The translations under genes were made by a program, and so were the position numbers. A stretch of 64,000 nucleotides of DNA from Streptomyces angustmyceticus. Its GTDB lineage: Bacteria > Actinomycetota > Actinomycetes > Streptomycetales > Streptomycetaceae. The notes below the pieces were generated by a model. The model had not been told where the DNA came from. It was given only the letters and a program-made list of their open reading frames with translations, and searched no databases. This document shows positions 31,399-39,503 of the stretch, piece by piece. Within the stretch, counting starts at the first letter, position 1. Each line of letters begins with the position of its first letter. The stretch is taken from positions 5,307,501 through 5,371,500 of the forward strand of contig NZ_CP082945.1 in NCBI RefSeq assembly GCF_019933235.1, in the 5' to 3' direction.

Positions 31399-31920
31399 CC
31401 CGACCGATCCCCGCCCCACCGGTCATGCGCCCATCCCTCCACCCAATCCCTCGCCCCAGGCTGACCGGCGACAACAGCCCGCCCACGGTGGGCCCTGTCT
31501 GTACGCCACCGCCGACAAGCACCCCTGACCAGCAAAAAGCCATCCCATGGTTGCAGCCCATCTGTAACCGCGCAGCCCGGACACGTCGCGCCCAGGGCTG
31601 TCCGGGTCGTTTCCACAGGCCACAGCTTCAACCGGATAGTCGGACGGCTGGGGCAGGCAGGTCCAAACCTGCCACACAGGTCCGGAGGGTATGCCGCGAC
31701 GTGCCGTCGCGGAGGTTCCTGAGCTAGGCCTGCTGCACTTCACCGTTCGCAGAGTCGGTCCACTCAGTTGCCTCTCACTGGGAAGTAGGCATGGCGATCG
31801 TTGCGGGGGAGTCGCCGCCCAGCGGCGACGTATCAACTTAGGTTTTTATAAGCGTGGTTGGCTAGGATCGCAGGCTCACGCGGACGTCATTGTTGGCTTC
31901 GGTTGAGTGAGGGGGAGAGC
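31399..31920. other. Left edge of the lower-GC island
   Basis: This 522-bp stretch has no gene. It contains a 14-bp sequence repeated beside tRNA-Arg (31526-31539), then shifts to clearly lower GC after about 31680. A small hairpin (GTCGCCGC at 31811 pairing with 31822-31829) precedes the AT-rich promoter-like region of the membrane-protein gene. Confidence 0.45.
31526..31539. repeat. 14-bp direct repeat, left copy
   Basis: TGACCAGCAAAAAG recurs exactly at 34238-34251 in the tRNA-Arg terminator. The two copies bracket the lower-GC island and the integrase remnant, which would fit attachment-site cores. The repeat is short, and GACCAGCAAAAA-like text is common near terminators, so this is tentative. 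Confidence 0.4.
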
Positions 31921-32679
31921 TTGGAGACGGCTCGGGTCTTCTTCGGTCTCGCAGCACCGTTGGCGGTCTCATGGGAACGGGAGTGGTTCTCCAACCGCCC
32001 GCGCCTGGCGCTCGTGTTCTCGCTCGCATATGGTGCATGCGCCATCGCGCCGTACAGAGATGACGCCAAGGCATTGGGGGCACTCGGTGTATCCGTACTC
32101 ATGGCATTAGGGCTGTCGTTGGTATATGGCTCGCACCACGCGCTGTTCGCCAGCGTCTCCATCTTCACCCCCGTGACCAGTGGGCGGGCGACCATCAATA
32201 AGAAGCTGGGTGTGATCCTGCTGGCAATCGCGGCGGTAACTGCCGTGTGGGTGGCAGGTGCCACGATAGTGACCCTTGTCGCCCAGTTGTTGTTGAGTGA
32301 TAAGGCCATCGTGATGACATCCGCCTTGCTCTTGGCGGTCTTCGGGGGTGGCTCGGTGGTCAAGGCCGCGACTGACCCGGTCAAGGAGGAGGTGCGCCAG
32401 CTGCAGCCGGGGCCGGCAAAGACGGCTGCTGAGGCTCTGGTAGCGAGTGGTGGCAGGAGTATTGGGCTCTTCGAGCGTGGGGTCTTATTTGTCTTCCTCG
32501 CTGCAGGCCAGCCCGAAGCTGCTGCGCTCGTGCTGGCGGCCAAGGCCCTGGCGCGTGCTCCTGTCGACCACGTTAATCACGCTTCCAAATATTTCCTCGT
32601 CGGTACGCTGGGCAGTGTCATCGCTTCAGCAGCTATGAGTATGGCTGCGCGTTCAGCGATCGGGTTGCCCATCTTGTAG
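31921..32679 (+). CDS. Polytopic membrane protein (DUF3307-like C-terminus)
   Basis: This 252-aa protein has about six hydrophobic helices. The C-terminal segment (about 185-245: SIGLFERGVLFVFLAAGQPEA, then LAAKALAR and KYFLVGTLGSV) resembles the conserved end of DUF3307-type membrane proteins as I remember them. The start is the TTG at 31921 after GGGGGAGA; no ATG or GTG fits. Codon use is much less GC-biased than in the flanking core genes, so the gene is probably acquired. It overlaps no other gene and is followed 9 bp later by a nucleotidyltransferase-like gene, forming a two-gene operon. Function is unknown. Confidence 0.72.
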   Translation: METARVFFGLAAPLAVSWEREWFSNRPRLALVFSLAYGACAIAPYRDDAKALGALGVSVLMALGLSLVYGSHHALFASVSIFTPVTSGRATINKKLGVILLAIAAVTAVWVAGATIVTLVAQLLLSDKAIVMTSALLLAVFGGGSVVKAATDPVKEEVRQLQPGPAKTAAEALVASGGRSIGLFERGVLFVFLAAGQPEAAALVLAAKALARAPVDHVNHASKYFLVGTLGSVIASAAMSMAARSAIGLPIL

Positions 32680-32688
32680 GAGGTTGTC

Positions 32689-33102
32689 TTGGAGCTCAGG
32701 GGGCACCCACTTGTCCACAAGCTGCTTTCCCTTAGGTTGCCCCCGTCGGACTACGTGGTAGCAGGCAGCGGCCCCCTCCTCGCGCATGGCCTCAGGGACG
32801 AGGTGACTGACCTGGACGTAGTCGCGCGGGGCGAAGCCTGGAAGATTGCCACGGATATTGCCGAGCCGATGCCGCCACCTTCTGGCCACGGACTGCGTGT
32901 TGTGATCTTCGGCGGTGGCATCGAGGTTTTTGATCGCTGGTTGCCGGGCACGGTCGATGCTGATGAGTTGATCGACGGTGCCGAGTTGATTCAAGGTATT
33001 CCTTTCTGCCCGCTCTCCGCGGTTCTCGCCTGGAAGCGCAGGTCCGACCGAGAGAAGGACCAGGCAGATATCAAAGCGATACAGGATTTTCTGCGCCTCT
33101 AG
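32689..33102 (+). CDS. Nucleotidyltransferase-fold protein
   Basis: This 137-aa protein shows the NTase signature: GSGPLLAHGL, then DLDVVARG with the DxD-like metal pair (about residues 26-48), and a later Glu/Asp in GGGIEVFDRW. The C-terminal WKRRSDREKDQADIKAIQDFL is typical of small nucleotidyltransferase-like proteins that keep track of Lys/Arg-rich partners. It starts with TTG at 32689 after a GGAGG site that overlaps the stop codon of the membrane-protein gene. Codon use is lower in GC than the core genome. It could be a toxin, a defence component or a modifying enzyme; the pairing with a membrane protein is the main clue. Confidence 0.65.
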   Translation: MELRGHPLVHKLLSLRLPPSDYVVAGSGPLLAHGLRDEVTDLDVVARGEAWKIATDIAEPMPPPSGHGLRVVIFGGGIEVFDRWLPGTVDADELIDGAELIQGIPFCPLSAVLAWKRRSDREKDQADIKAIQDFLRL

Positions 33103-33197
33103 GTACCCACAGCCTTGTTGGTGAAGCCAGGCGTTGGAAACGTCAATTCAGCCACTTCCCGCCGTTACTTCACGGCGTTTCGCAAGCATCCTGCGGA

Positions 33198-33690
33198 CTG
33201 ACTGCGGCGATAGTCGGTGTAGCGGGCACGCTCAGCGCTCCTGTCTTGTCGCAACGGCTGATGGGCCGTGTACAAAGAGAGCACTTCGAGAGTCAACAGC
33301 AGGTCGAGGCAGCTCAGTGGGTCCGAGAGCAGCAAGTTGCCGAGCTGGACCGCAAGCGCCACTGCTACTTGTCGGTGAACGCAGCCTTCCGAGAGTACCG
33401 AACCCACTTAATGAACTTCCTTTGGCTTGTGCACAAGGGAGAGGTGACGCCAGAAGCTCGTGAAGTGGTGGAGGAGGCGAGGCGCGCCCATCACGCCGCT
33501 TTTGCTCGTCACGCGACCGGACTGCCCAAACAGTCGTGCTCGGAGCTGTCCGGTTAGTTGGTGCAGGCCACAAGCCCTGTCAGGCAAAAGCTCCGCACTG
33601 ATCTCTACCGTTCCATGCAGCCGTTGGCGGACGTCTGCAGGAAGGGCCACCGAGTTGCGGCAGCGGCACAGGGCTTGAGGACGCTACCTA
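33198..33690 (+). pseudogene. Degraded Streptomyces-type hypothetical gene
   Basis: The frame reads a membrane segment (AAIVGVAGTLSAPVLSQRLM from about 33201). It continues through a helical region (FESQQQVEAAQWVREQQVAELDRKRHCYLSVNAAFREYRTHL) and stops at 33555-33557. The same frame then resumes directly after the TAG with VQATSPVRQKLRTDLYRSMQPLADVCRKG, which looks like the natural continuation. No ATG or GTG start is available upstream. This fits a gene with a lost start and an in-frame stop. The helical part is like small membrane-anchored proteins often found on Streptomyces integrative elements. Confidence 0.5.
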
Positions 33691-33732
33691 TGTGGGGAAG
33701 CTTCTCTTCCACGCTGCACGCCCCGAGGTGGG

Positions 33733-34085
33733 GCGGCAGTGGACGGACGTCGGCGAAGTCCACGAGGAGCGCGGGCTGAAGGGGCGAGCCGACGGCGATG
33801 CCCGCGGCGTACCGCGCCGTCGAGGCGGAGGGCCTGACGTCAGGCGACCGACTGTTCCAGGGTGAGTGGGGTGGCACGCTTGCTGGCTCCGTCATCTGTC
33901 GCCGATGGCGGAGTGCTCGGGCTGCTGTTCCCACCCCGGACCAACTGGCTCAACGCCGGCGTTTCGGCCGCGACCGTGGCCGAGTGGGCGGGCAACAGTG
34001 TCCCCGGTGCTACTGGCCACGTAGACCCGCTGCATCGACGGGCAGCTCGATGACCTGAGCGCAGGATCGAGGAGGCGGGGGAGCT
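33733..34085 (+). pseudogene. Frameshifted tyrosine integrase remnant
   Basis: Three pieces of the catalytic domain of an actinomycete integrase can be read in shifting frames: QWTDVGEVHEERGLKGRADGD, then SGDRLFQGEWGGTLAGSVICRRW, then WLNAGVSAATVAEWAGNSVP, continuing one frame over as VLLAT, a stop, then TRCIDGQLDDLS. The segment that should contain the HxLRH box is missing between the second and third pieces, and the tyrosine codon is changed to a stop. It points toward tRNA-Arg 190 bp away, the usual position for an integrase beside its attachment site. It is inactive. Confidence 0.78.
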
Positions 34086-34237
34086 GGCGGATCCGGCAGC
34101 CTCGGGGGCCTGAGAACTTCTCCGCGTATTCTCCGCCGCCACCCGCAGAAGCCCGGTTTCAGCCGGACACCGTCGGACGTGCCTCACCCCCGTCGAGGGG
34201 CGCGTCCGGCCCTGCGCCGCGCACTGGGAATGGGCTT

Positions 34238-34251
34238 TGACCAGCAAAAAG
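34238..34251. repeat. 14-bp direct repeat, right copy
   Basis: This is an exact copy of TGACCAGCAAAAAG from 31526-31539, lying over the T tract of the tRNA-Arg terminator. It is a possible attR-side core. Confidence 0.4.
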
Positions 34252-34272
34252 ACCCTCCCGAGGGAGGGTCTT
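34246..34272 (-). terminator. Rho-independent terminator of tRNA-Arg
   Basis: An 11-bp perfect stem (34249-34259 with 34262-34272), 2-nt spacer and T tract (minus strand) lie directly past the 3' end of the tRNA. Confidence 0.85.
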
Positions 34273-34278
34273 GCGGAG

Positions 34279-34351
34279 CGCCCCCGGCAGGACTCGAACC
34301 TGCGGCCAAGTGCTTAGAAGGCACCTGCTCTATCCACTGAGCTACGGGGGC
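34279..34351 (-). tRNA. tRNA-Arg(TCT)
   Basis: This 73-nt cloverleaf has a 7-bp acceptor stem GCCCCCG/CGGGGGC, D arm GCTC/GAGC, anticodon stem with loop CTTCTAA (anticodon TCT at 34316-34318), T arm GCAGG/CCTGC with loop TTCGAGT, and discriminator G. CCA is not encoded. tRNA-Arg genes are frequent integration targets, and an integrase remnant sits on its 3' side. Confidence 0.96.
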
Positions 34352-34653
34352 CGGGTGTGGGCGTGGATCACGGACCGCGGTCAAGGATAGAGGTCCGGGT
34401 GCCTCGTCCCGGTTGCTTCACCTCCGTGGCACGTTGTGGAGGTTCGGTGAAGCGGTCCCGATAATCGCAGGCAGGTACGAATCCTGCACCGCTTTTGACG
34501 CCTCGTGCGGCGGGTGTTGTGCACTCGTTATGCCTGTGCCTCGCTTGTCGCGAGCGTCCCGTGCGTCACTCGTCCCGTTCTGTGAGGGTTCTCGCGGCGC
34601 GCACGAGGGGTTATACGCTTCAAAAACCTAACGAAATTGGGCATTCTGCACAT
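34352..34653. other. Structured region between tRNA-Arg and dynA
   Basis: This 302-bp spacer has no gene. It contains stem-forming sequence at about 34417-34451 and a tRNA-like minihelix at 34450-34494 (listed). The dynA promoter should lie near 34560-34650, where GC content dips. No convincing ribosome site precedes dynA. Confidence 0.5.
34450..34494 (+). other. tRNA-like minihelix (acceptor plus T arm)
   Basis: AAGCGGT (34450-34456) pairs with ACCGCTT (34488-34494). Between them, after 14 nt, sits a T-arm look-alike: stem GCAGG/CCTGC with loop TACGAAT (34471-34487). D and anticodon arms are absent. It may be a tRNA fragment left by an element, a small RNA, or chance. Confidence 0.3.
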
Positions 34654-36588
34654 GTGGCGACCTTGGACGTACGACCCCGGCTGATCGACGCACTGTCCGT
34701 TCTGCGCGACCGCGTCGACGCCGCACGCTTTCCCCTGCCACTCCGGGGCGCTGCCCGGGCCCGGCGCAACCGGGCCGAGCTGCTGGCCCAGCTGGACGAC
34801 TATGTGATTCCACGCTTGCGCTCGCCGCAGGCCCCGCTGCTCGCGGTGATCGGCGGGTCGACCGGGGCGGGCAAGTCCACGCTGGTGAATTCCCTGGTGG
34901 GGCGGCGGGTCTCGGAGGCGGGGGTGCTGCGGCCGACGACGCGGACGCCGGTGCTGGTCTGCCATCCCGACGACCTCCACTGGTTCGCCGGGCCACGGGT
35001 CCTGCCGCAGCTCGCCCGGGTGTGGGTCCCCGAGCAGGACGACGGCGGCGAGGGCGGATACCCGGCGGCCGGAGACGGCCTGGGCCGGGGCGACTACGGC
35101 AGGCACGGCGCGGGCGGGACGGCGCCCGGTGGGGCGCGTGGGGCGTTCGGCGGCGGAGGGGCGTACGGCGGAGGGCCGTACGGCGGTGCGGGCGGCGGCG
35201 GTGGCGCGGGTCCGGACGGGCCACCGGGCTCGGGCCCTGCGGTGGGGGGCGGGAGCGAGGCGGGGCTGTTCACGGTGCGGATCGAGACGGACCGGGCGTT
35301 GCCCAGCGGGCTGGCGTTGCTGGACGCCCCGGACATCGATTCGCTGGTCGCGCGCAACCGGGAGCTGGCCGCGGAGCTGATCTGCGCCGCGGACGTGTGG
35401 GTGCTCGTCACCACGGCGGCCCGGTACGCGGACGCGGTGCCCTGGCATCTGCTGCGCACCGCGAAGGAGTACGACGTCACGCTGGTGACCGTGCTGGACC
35501 GGGTGCCGCATCAGATCGCCACGGACATCTCCGGGCGGTACGCGGAACTCCTCCAGCGGGCCGGCCTCGGCCATGTGCCGCGGTTCACCATTCCCGAGCT
35601 GCCCGAATCGGCCGGCGGCGGCAGCGGCCTGCTGCCCGCCACCGCCGTGGCGGCGCTGCGGGACTGGCTGGAGCGGCACGCCCAGGACCCCGTCGCCCGT
35701 ACCGCCGCCGCGGACCGTACGGCCGCCGGAGTGATCGCGTCGCTGCGCAGCAGGCTGCCCGCGCTGGCGGGGGCCGCCGCCGCGCAGCACGCCGCGGCGC
35801 TGCGGCTGGCCGGGCGGGTCGAGGAGGCGTACGAACGGGCCGCGGAGCGGGTACGGCAGGAGGTCGCGGCCGGTGAGGTGCTGTCCGGGGACGCGCGGGC
35901 GCACTGGCGTGACCACGGGCTCGACGGCCGCTCCGACGAGCTGCTCGACGCGCTGACCCACGGGCTGGCCTCGCTGCTGACCTGTGCCGTGGAGGAGGCC
36001 GACGAGCGGGCCGCGGAGAGCTGGCGGCGCGATCCCGCGGCGGCCGAGGTCTCGCTGGCGGCCGCCGCGGGCGCGGCCGGCCGGCTCGGGGTGATCGTCC
36101 GGCGCTGGCGGCGCTGCCTGGAGGAGCTGGCCGAGGAGGAGACCCGGGAGGCCCGCGCGGGGCAGGCCGGTGAACGGGCGGGGTCGGTGGAACCGGAGGA
36201 GTCGGCGGCGCTGTTGGCCACGGCCCTGCTCGGCGGCCGGCGGGCCCGTACGGCGGGCGAGAACCTCGCCGACCTCCTGGGGGCCCAGACCGCGCTGCGG
36301 CTCTGCGACCGGGGCGCCCGGCTGCTGGCCACGTACGTGGAGCGCGCGCTCGACGGGGAACGTGAACGGCGCCTGGCGCCGCTGGACCAGCTGACCGTGC
36401 CACTGGACCAGCAGGCGGAGCTGATCGCCGCGCTGTCCGTACTGCAGAGGGAGCGGCAGACGGGGAGGCCGGGGGAGGTGGAGGAGCGCAGACGTCGGCG
36501 GGACGAGGAGGAGCGGGCGCGGGAGCGGGCCATGGAACGGGCTGTGGAGCGGGAGCGGCAGATGGAGAAGGAGGAGGTGTCGGGGTGA
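34654..36588 (+). CDS. dynA: Dynamin-like GTPase DynA
   Basis: This 644-aa GTPase has its P-loop GGSTGAGKSTLVNSLVG near residue 66, switch-region Thr in LRPTTRTPVLV, G3-type DAPDID near 225, and a long helical C-terminal part (about 350-630) ending in a Glu/Arg-rich coiled coil. A Gly-rich insert (about 140-200) interrupts the GTPase domain. In Streptomyces, DynA and DynB form a membrane-remodelling complex that stabilises FtsZ rings during sporulation septation. The GTG start at 34654 gives the expected N-terminus VATLDVRP. The stop overlaps a GTG (GTGA) at 36585, and dynB and ssbB follow, which supports the identity. Confidence 0.88.
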   Translation: MATLDVRPRLIDALSVLRDRVDAARFPLPLRGAARARRNRAELLAQLDDYVIPRLRSPQAPLLAVIGGSTGAGKSTLVNSLVGRRVSEAGVLRPTTRTPVLVCHPDDLHWFAGPRVLPQLARVWVPEQDDGGEGGYPAAGDGLGRGDYGRHGAGGTAPGGARGAFGGGGAYGGGPYGGAGGGGGAGPDGPPGSGPAVGGGSEAGLFTVRIETDRALPSGLALLDAPDIDSLVARNRELAAELICAADVWVLVTTAARYADAVPWHLLRTAKEYDVTLVTVLDRVPHQIATDISGRYAELLQRAGLGHVPRFTIPELPESAGGGSGLLPATAVAALRDWLERHAQDPVARTAAADRTAAGVIASLRSRLPALAGAAAAQHAAALRLAGRVEEAYERAAERVRQEVAAGEVLSGDARAHWRDHGLDGRSDELLDALTHGLASLLTCAVEEADERAAESWRRDPAAAEVSLAAAAGAAGRLGVIVRRWRRCLEELAEEETREARAGQAGERAGSVEPEESAALLATALLGGRRARTAGENLADLLGAQTALRLCDRGARLLATYVERALDGERERRLAPLDQLTVPLDQQAELIAALSVLQRERQTGRPGEVEERRRRRDEEERARERAMERAVERERQMEKEEVSG

Positions 36589-36950
36589 GCGATTCCGAGG
36601 CGGTGGCTGGTGCTGAGGCGGTGGCTGGTGTCGAGGGGGCGATTGGTTTGGGGGAGGCGGTTGGTTCGGGGGCGGCGGTTGGTTCCGGGGACGGGGTGGG
36701 GCTGAGGAAGGGGCTGGAGGCCGGGGAGAGGGCGGGGGAGAGGGCAGGGGAATGCGTGGCGTCGGTGGAGGGCGTTGGGGGTGCGGCGTCGGTGCCGGTG
36801 GGGGCCGGGGAAGTGGGTGGGGGCGGAGAGGCCGGGGGCTTGAGGGGCTTGGGGGCTTGGTGGGCAGGGGGAAGTCGGAGGAGAGCGGGAGAGGGGGGTG
36901 CTGGAGGAGCCGGCGGGGCGGGCGGTGGTGGCCGGTGGGACGTGGGATGA
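36585..36950 (+). pseudogene. Possible out-of-frame N-terminal part of dynB
   Basis: A GTG overlapping the dynA stop by 4 nt opens a frame (VSDSEAVAGAEAVAG) of 121 residues that is mostly Gly, Ala, Glu and Val. It ends RWDVG at the very bases that in the other frame read TWDDGLIARRA, the start of recognisable DynB. The layout suggests translational coupling of a longer DynB, broken by a one-base shift in the G-rich tract, either a real mutation or a sequencing error. It could also be a spurious frame. Confidence 0.4.
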
Positions 36951-39129
36951 CGGGTTGATCGCGCGGCGGGCGCGGGACGTGGGGGCGCCCCGGGCCGTGG
37001 TGCGGCAGGCGGGGAGTGAGGAGCGGGGCGAGGCGCCCGTGGCGGCGGGTGTGGCGTCGTCGGGTGGGGCCCATGTGGTGTCGGGGACGCGGGCGCCGGG
37101 GGCGTCGCGGGGGGTGTTCCGTGGTGAGGCGATGGTGCAGCCGCGTTCACCGGTGGAGGCGGAGGGAAGCGGGGGCATGGGCGGATACCGGTGGGTCGCC
37201 GACGGTGGCCGGCGGGCCGTGGTGGGCGGTCTGCGCGGGCGGCTGGATGCCCTGCGGGAGTTGATCGCGCTGTCCCGGTCCCGGCTGGACGGGCGGGCGC
37301 TGGAGGGCGCGGGGCGGGTGCTGGAGACGGCGGACGAGCGCTACCGGCTGTCCGGCGAGCACACCGTCGTCGCCATCGCGGGGGCGACCGGCAGCGGTAA
37401 GTCGTCGCTGTTCAACGCGCTGGCCGGGGCGAACCGTTCGCAGGTCGGGCCGCGGCGGCCGACGACCGCGGAGCCCGTGGCCTGTGTCTGGCCGGGCGGC
37501 CGGGCCGGCGCCGAGGGGCTGCTGCACCGGCTGGGAGTGCCCGCGCACCGGCGGCACGCCCCGGCGGACGGCAGCTCCGAGCTGCACGGACTCATCCTGA
37601 TCGACCTGCCCGACCACGACTCCTCCGCCACCGAGCACCGCGCCCAGGTGGACCGGATGCTGGAGCTGGTGGACGCGGTGATCTGGGTGGTGGATCCGGA
37701 GAAGTACGCGGACGCGGTGCTGCACGAGCGGTATCTGCGGCCGCTGGCGGGCTACGCCGAGGTCATGTTCGTCGTCCTCAACCAGGTGGACCGGCTGCCC
37801 GGCGACGCCGCCGACCAGGTCGTGGACGATCTGCGCCGGCTCCTGGACGAGGACGGGCTCGCGCTCGGCGAGCACGGGGAGCCCGGGGCGGCGGTGCTCG
37901 CGCTGTCCGCCGCCACCGGCAAGGGAGTCGGCGAACTGCGGGAGGCGCTCGGCCAGTTCGTCGCGGAGCGGGGCGCCGCGGACCGGCGGCTGGCGGCGGA
38001 CGTGGACGCGGCGGCCGAACGGCTGCGGTCCGTGTACGTGGCGCAGAGCCGGGTCGGGCTGACCGAACAGGCGCGGGCCGAGTTCGACGACCGGTTGGCG
38101 GAGGCGGTCGGGGCGGTGGCCACCGGGCGCGCGGCGGAACGCGATTGGCTGCGGTACGCGGAGCACGCGTACGGGTCGCCGTGGGCGCGGATGCGGGGGT
38201 GGCGGGGGAGCCGGTGGCGGGCCGGCGGCTCCGGGGCGGTGACCGGCGCGGGGGCTCTCGGGGGAGGGGCGACGGGTGCCGGACCGGCACATGGCGGGCA
38301 GGGCGCCGACGGATGGGGCTGTGCGGGGCGGACGGGGACGGGGAGAGCGGAGGTGCGCGGCACCGGGGCCGGGCGGGCCGAGGTGTGTGGGACCGGCGCC
38401 GGTCAGTCGGATGCGCGGAGGGGCGGGACCGGTGCGGCGGGTGTGGGTCGTCCCGGTGCCGGCCGGGCAGTTCCACGGCGTGGCGGCAGGTGGCGGGGAT
38501 CGGTCGGGAGGCAGGCGGGCTCGGGGCATCTGCCGTCGGCCGCCGGCGCGTCCGGCAGCGCGGTCGAGGGGAGCGAACCGGCGGTGGACGGGCGGGCGGC
38601 GGCGCGGCCCGTGGTGGAGCAGGCCGTACGCACGGTGGCCGGTGACGCGGCGCACGGCTTGCCGGCACCCTGGGCCCAGGCGGTGCGGGAGGCGGCGGAC
38701 CGGGGCGCGTACGGGCTGCCGGAGGCGTTGGACAAGGTGGCGGCGGACGCCGAGGAGTCGCTGCGGGGCGGACCGGCCGTGAAACCGCGCTGGTGGACGG
38801 TGGCCGCCTGGCTCCAGGGAATGCTGTGCGTGCTCCAAGTCGTCGGCCTGCTCTGGCTGCTGGGCGCGGTCACGGGCGCGGGCGGGGCGGCGGCCTGGAT
38901 CTCGGGGCTGCTGCCCGTGCTGCTCGGCGCGGTGGGCGGGCCGGCGCTGACCTGGCTGTGCCGGGTGGTGGCACGCGGCCCGGCCAGGCGTTACGGGCAG
39001 GACGCCGAACGGCGGCTGCGGAGCGCGGCGGCCGGGTGCGGACGGGCACGAGTCCTGGAACCGGTCGCCGCCGAGCTGTTGCGCTACCGCGAGGTACGGG
39101 AGCAGTACGCGGTGGCGTCGGGCAGCTGA
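36898..39129 (+). CDS. dynB: Dynamin-like membrane GTPase DynB
   Basis: This 743-aa protein has a poorly conserved N-terminus (about 1-90). Its GTPase domain carries the P-loop AGATGSGKSSLFNALAG near 160, the switch RRPTTAEPVACVW, G3-type DLPDHD near 237 and G4-type NQVDRLP near 298. A Gly/Arg/Thr-rich low-complexity stretch spans about 435-560. Two membrane helices follow near 640-690 (MLCVLQVVGLLWLLGAV and GLLPVLLGAVGGPALTW). The two helices are a DynB feature; it anchors DynA at sporulation septa. I used the GTG at 36898, preceded by GGGAG, but the true N-terminus may lie in the other frame at 36585. ssbB follows 374 bp later. Confidence 0.82.
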   Translation: MLEEPAGRAVVAGGTWDDGLIARRARDVGAPRAVVRQAGSEERGEAPVAAGVASSGGAHVVSGTRAPGASRGVFRGEAMVQPRSPVEAEGSGGMGGYRWVADGGRRAVVGGLRGRLDALRELIALSRSRLDGRALEGAGRVLETADERYRLSGEHTVVAIAGATGSGKSSLFNALAGANRSQVGPRRPTTAEPVACVWPGGRAGAEGLLHRLGVPAHRRHAPADGSSELHGLILIDLPDHDSSATEHRAQVDRMLELVDAVIWVVDPEKYADAVLHERYLRPLAGYAEVMFVVLNQVDRLPGDAADQVVDDLRRLLDEDGLALGEHGEPGAAVLALSAATGKGVGELREALGQFVAERGAADRRLAADVDAAAERLRSVYVAQSRVGLTEQARAEFDDRLAEAVGAVATGRAAERDWLRYAEHAYGSPWARMRGWRGSRWRAGGSGAVTGAGALGGGATGAGPAHGGQGADGWGCAGRTGTGRAEVRGTGAGRAEVCGTGAGQSDARRGGTGAAGVGRPGAGRAVPRRGGRWRGSVGRQAGSGHLPSAAGASGSAVEGSEPAVDGRAAARPVVEQAVRTVAGDAAHGLPAPWAQAVREAADRGAYGLPEALDKVAADAEESLRGGPAVKPRWWTVAAWLQGMLCVLQVVGLLWLLGAVTGAGGAAAWISGLLPVLLGAVGGPALTWLCRVVARGPARRYGQDAERRLRSAAAGCGRARVLEPVAAELLRYREVREQYAVASGS

Positions 39130-39503
39130 GGTGCGGGGGGGCGGGCGGCCGTCCGATGTCTGATCGGCGGTCGCCCGACTCGCGGTCCTCGGTCGCCGGA
39201 CTTGTGACCTGCGGTCGGGCGGCACTTCACGCCCGGCCCCCGACGCTTGGCGCCCGACCCCGACGCCTGACGCCCGACGCCGACGCTTGGATTCGACCCC
39301 CGACCCCCGACCCCCGACCCCGACCGGCAGTTGCCCGACAGCGGGATGGGTGAGGGCGGATTCCCCCTCCCGGGTGGCCGGGTTTTCCACAGCCGGCCAC
39401 CCGTCCACATGCTGCGGCGGCGCCTGCCGCAACCGTGCAGCATGAGGTCAACGCGGCGCGAGCGGCACATGGCAGGAGCGAGCGCCTGACGCGGGGGAGG
39501 CGG
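39130..39503. other. Intergenic region with degenerate CGACCCC repeats
   Basis: This 374-bp spacer between dynB and ssbB holds degenerate tandem repeats from about 39230 to 39330, alternating CGCCCGACGCCGACGCTTGG-like units and then CCCGACC heptamers. The promoter and ribosome site of ssbB occupy the last part. I see no gene. Confidence 0.5.

Noticed and set aside
39230..39330. Possible iterons or parS-type sites near ssbB
   Set aside because: The repeats are degenerate CGACCCC slippage-like units without symmetry and do not match the parS palindrome.
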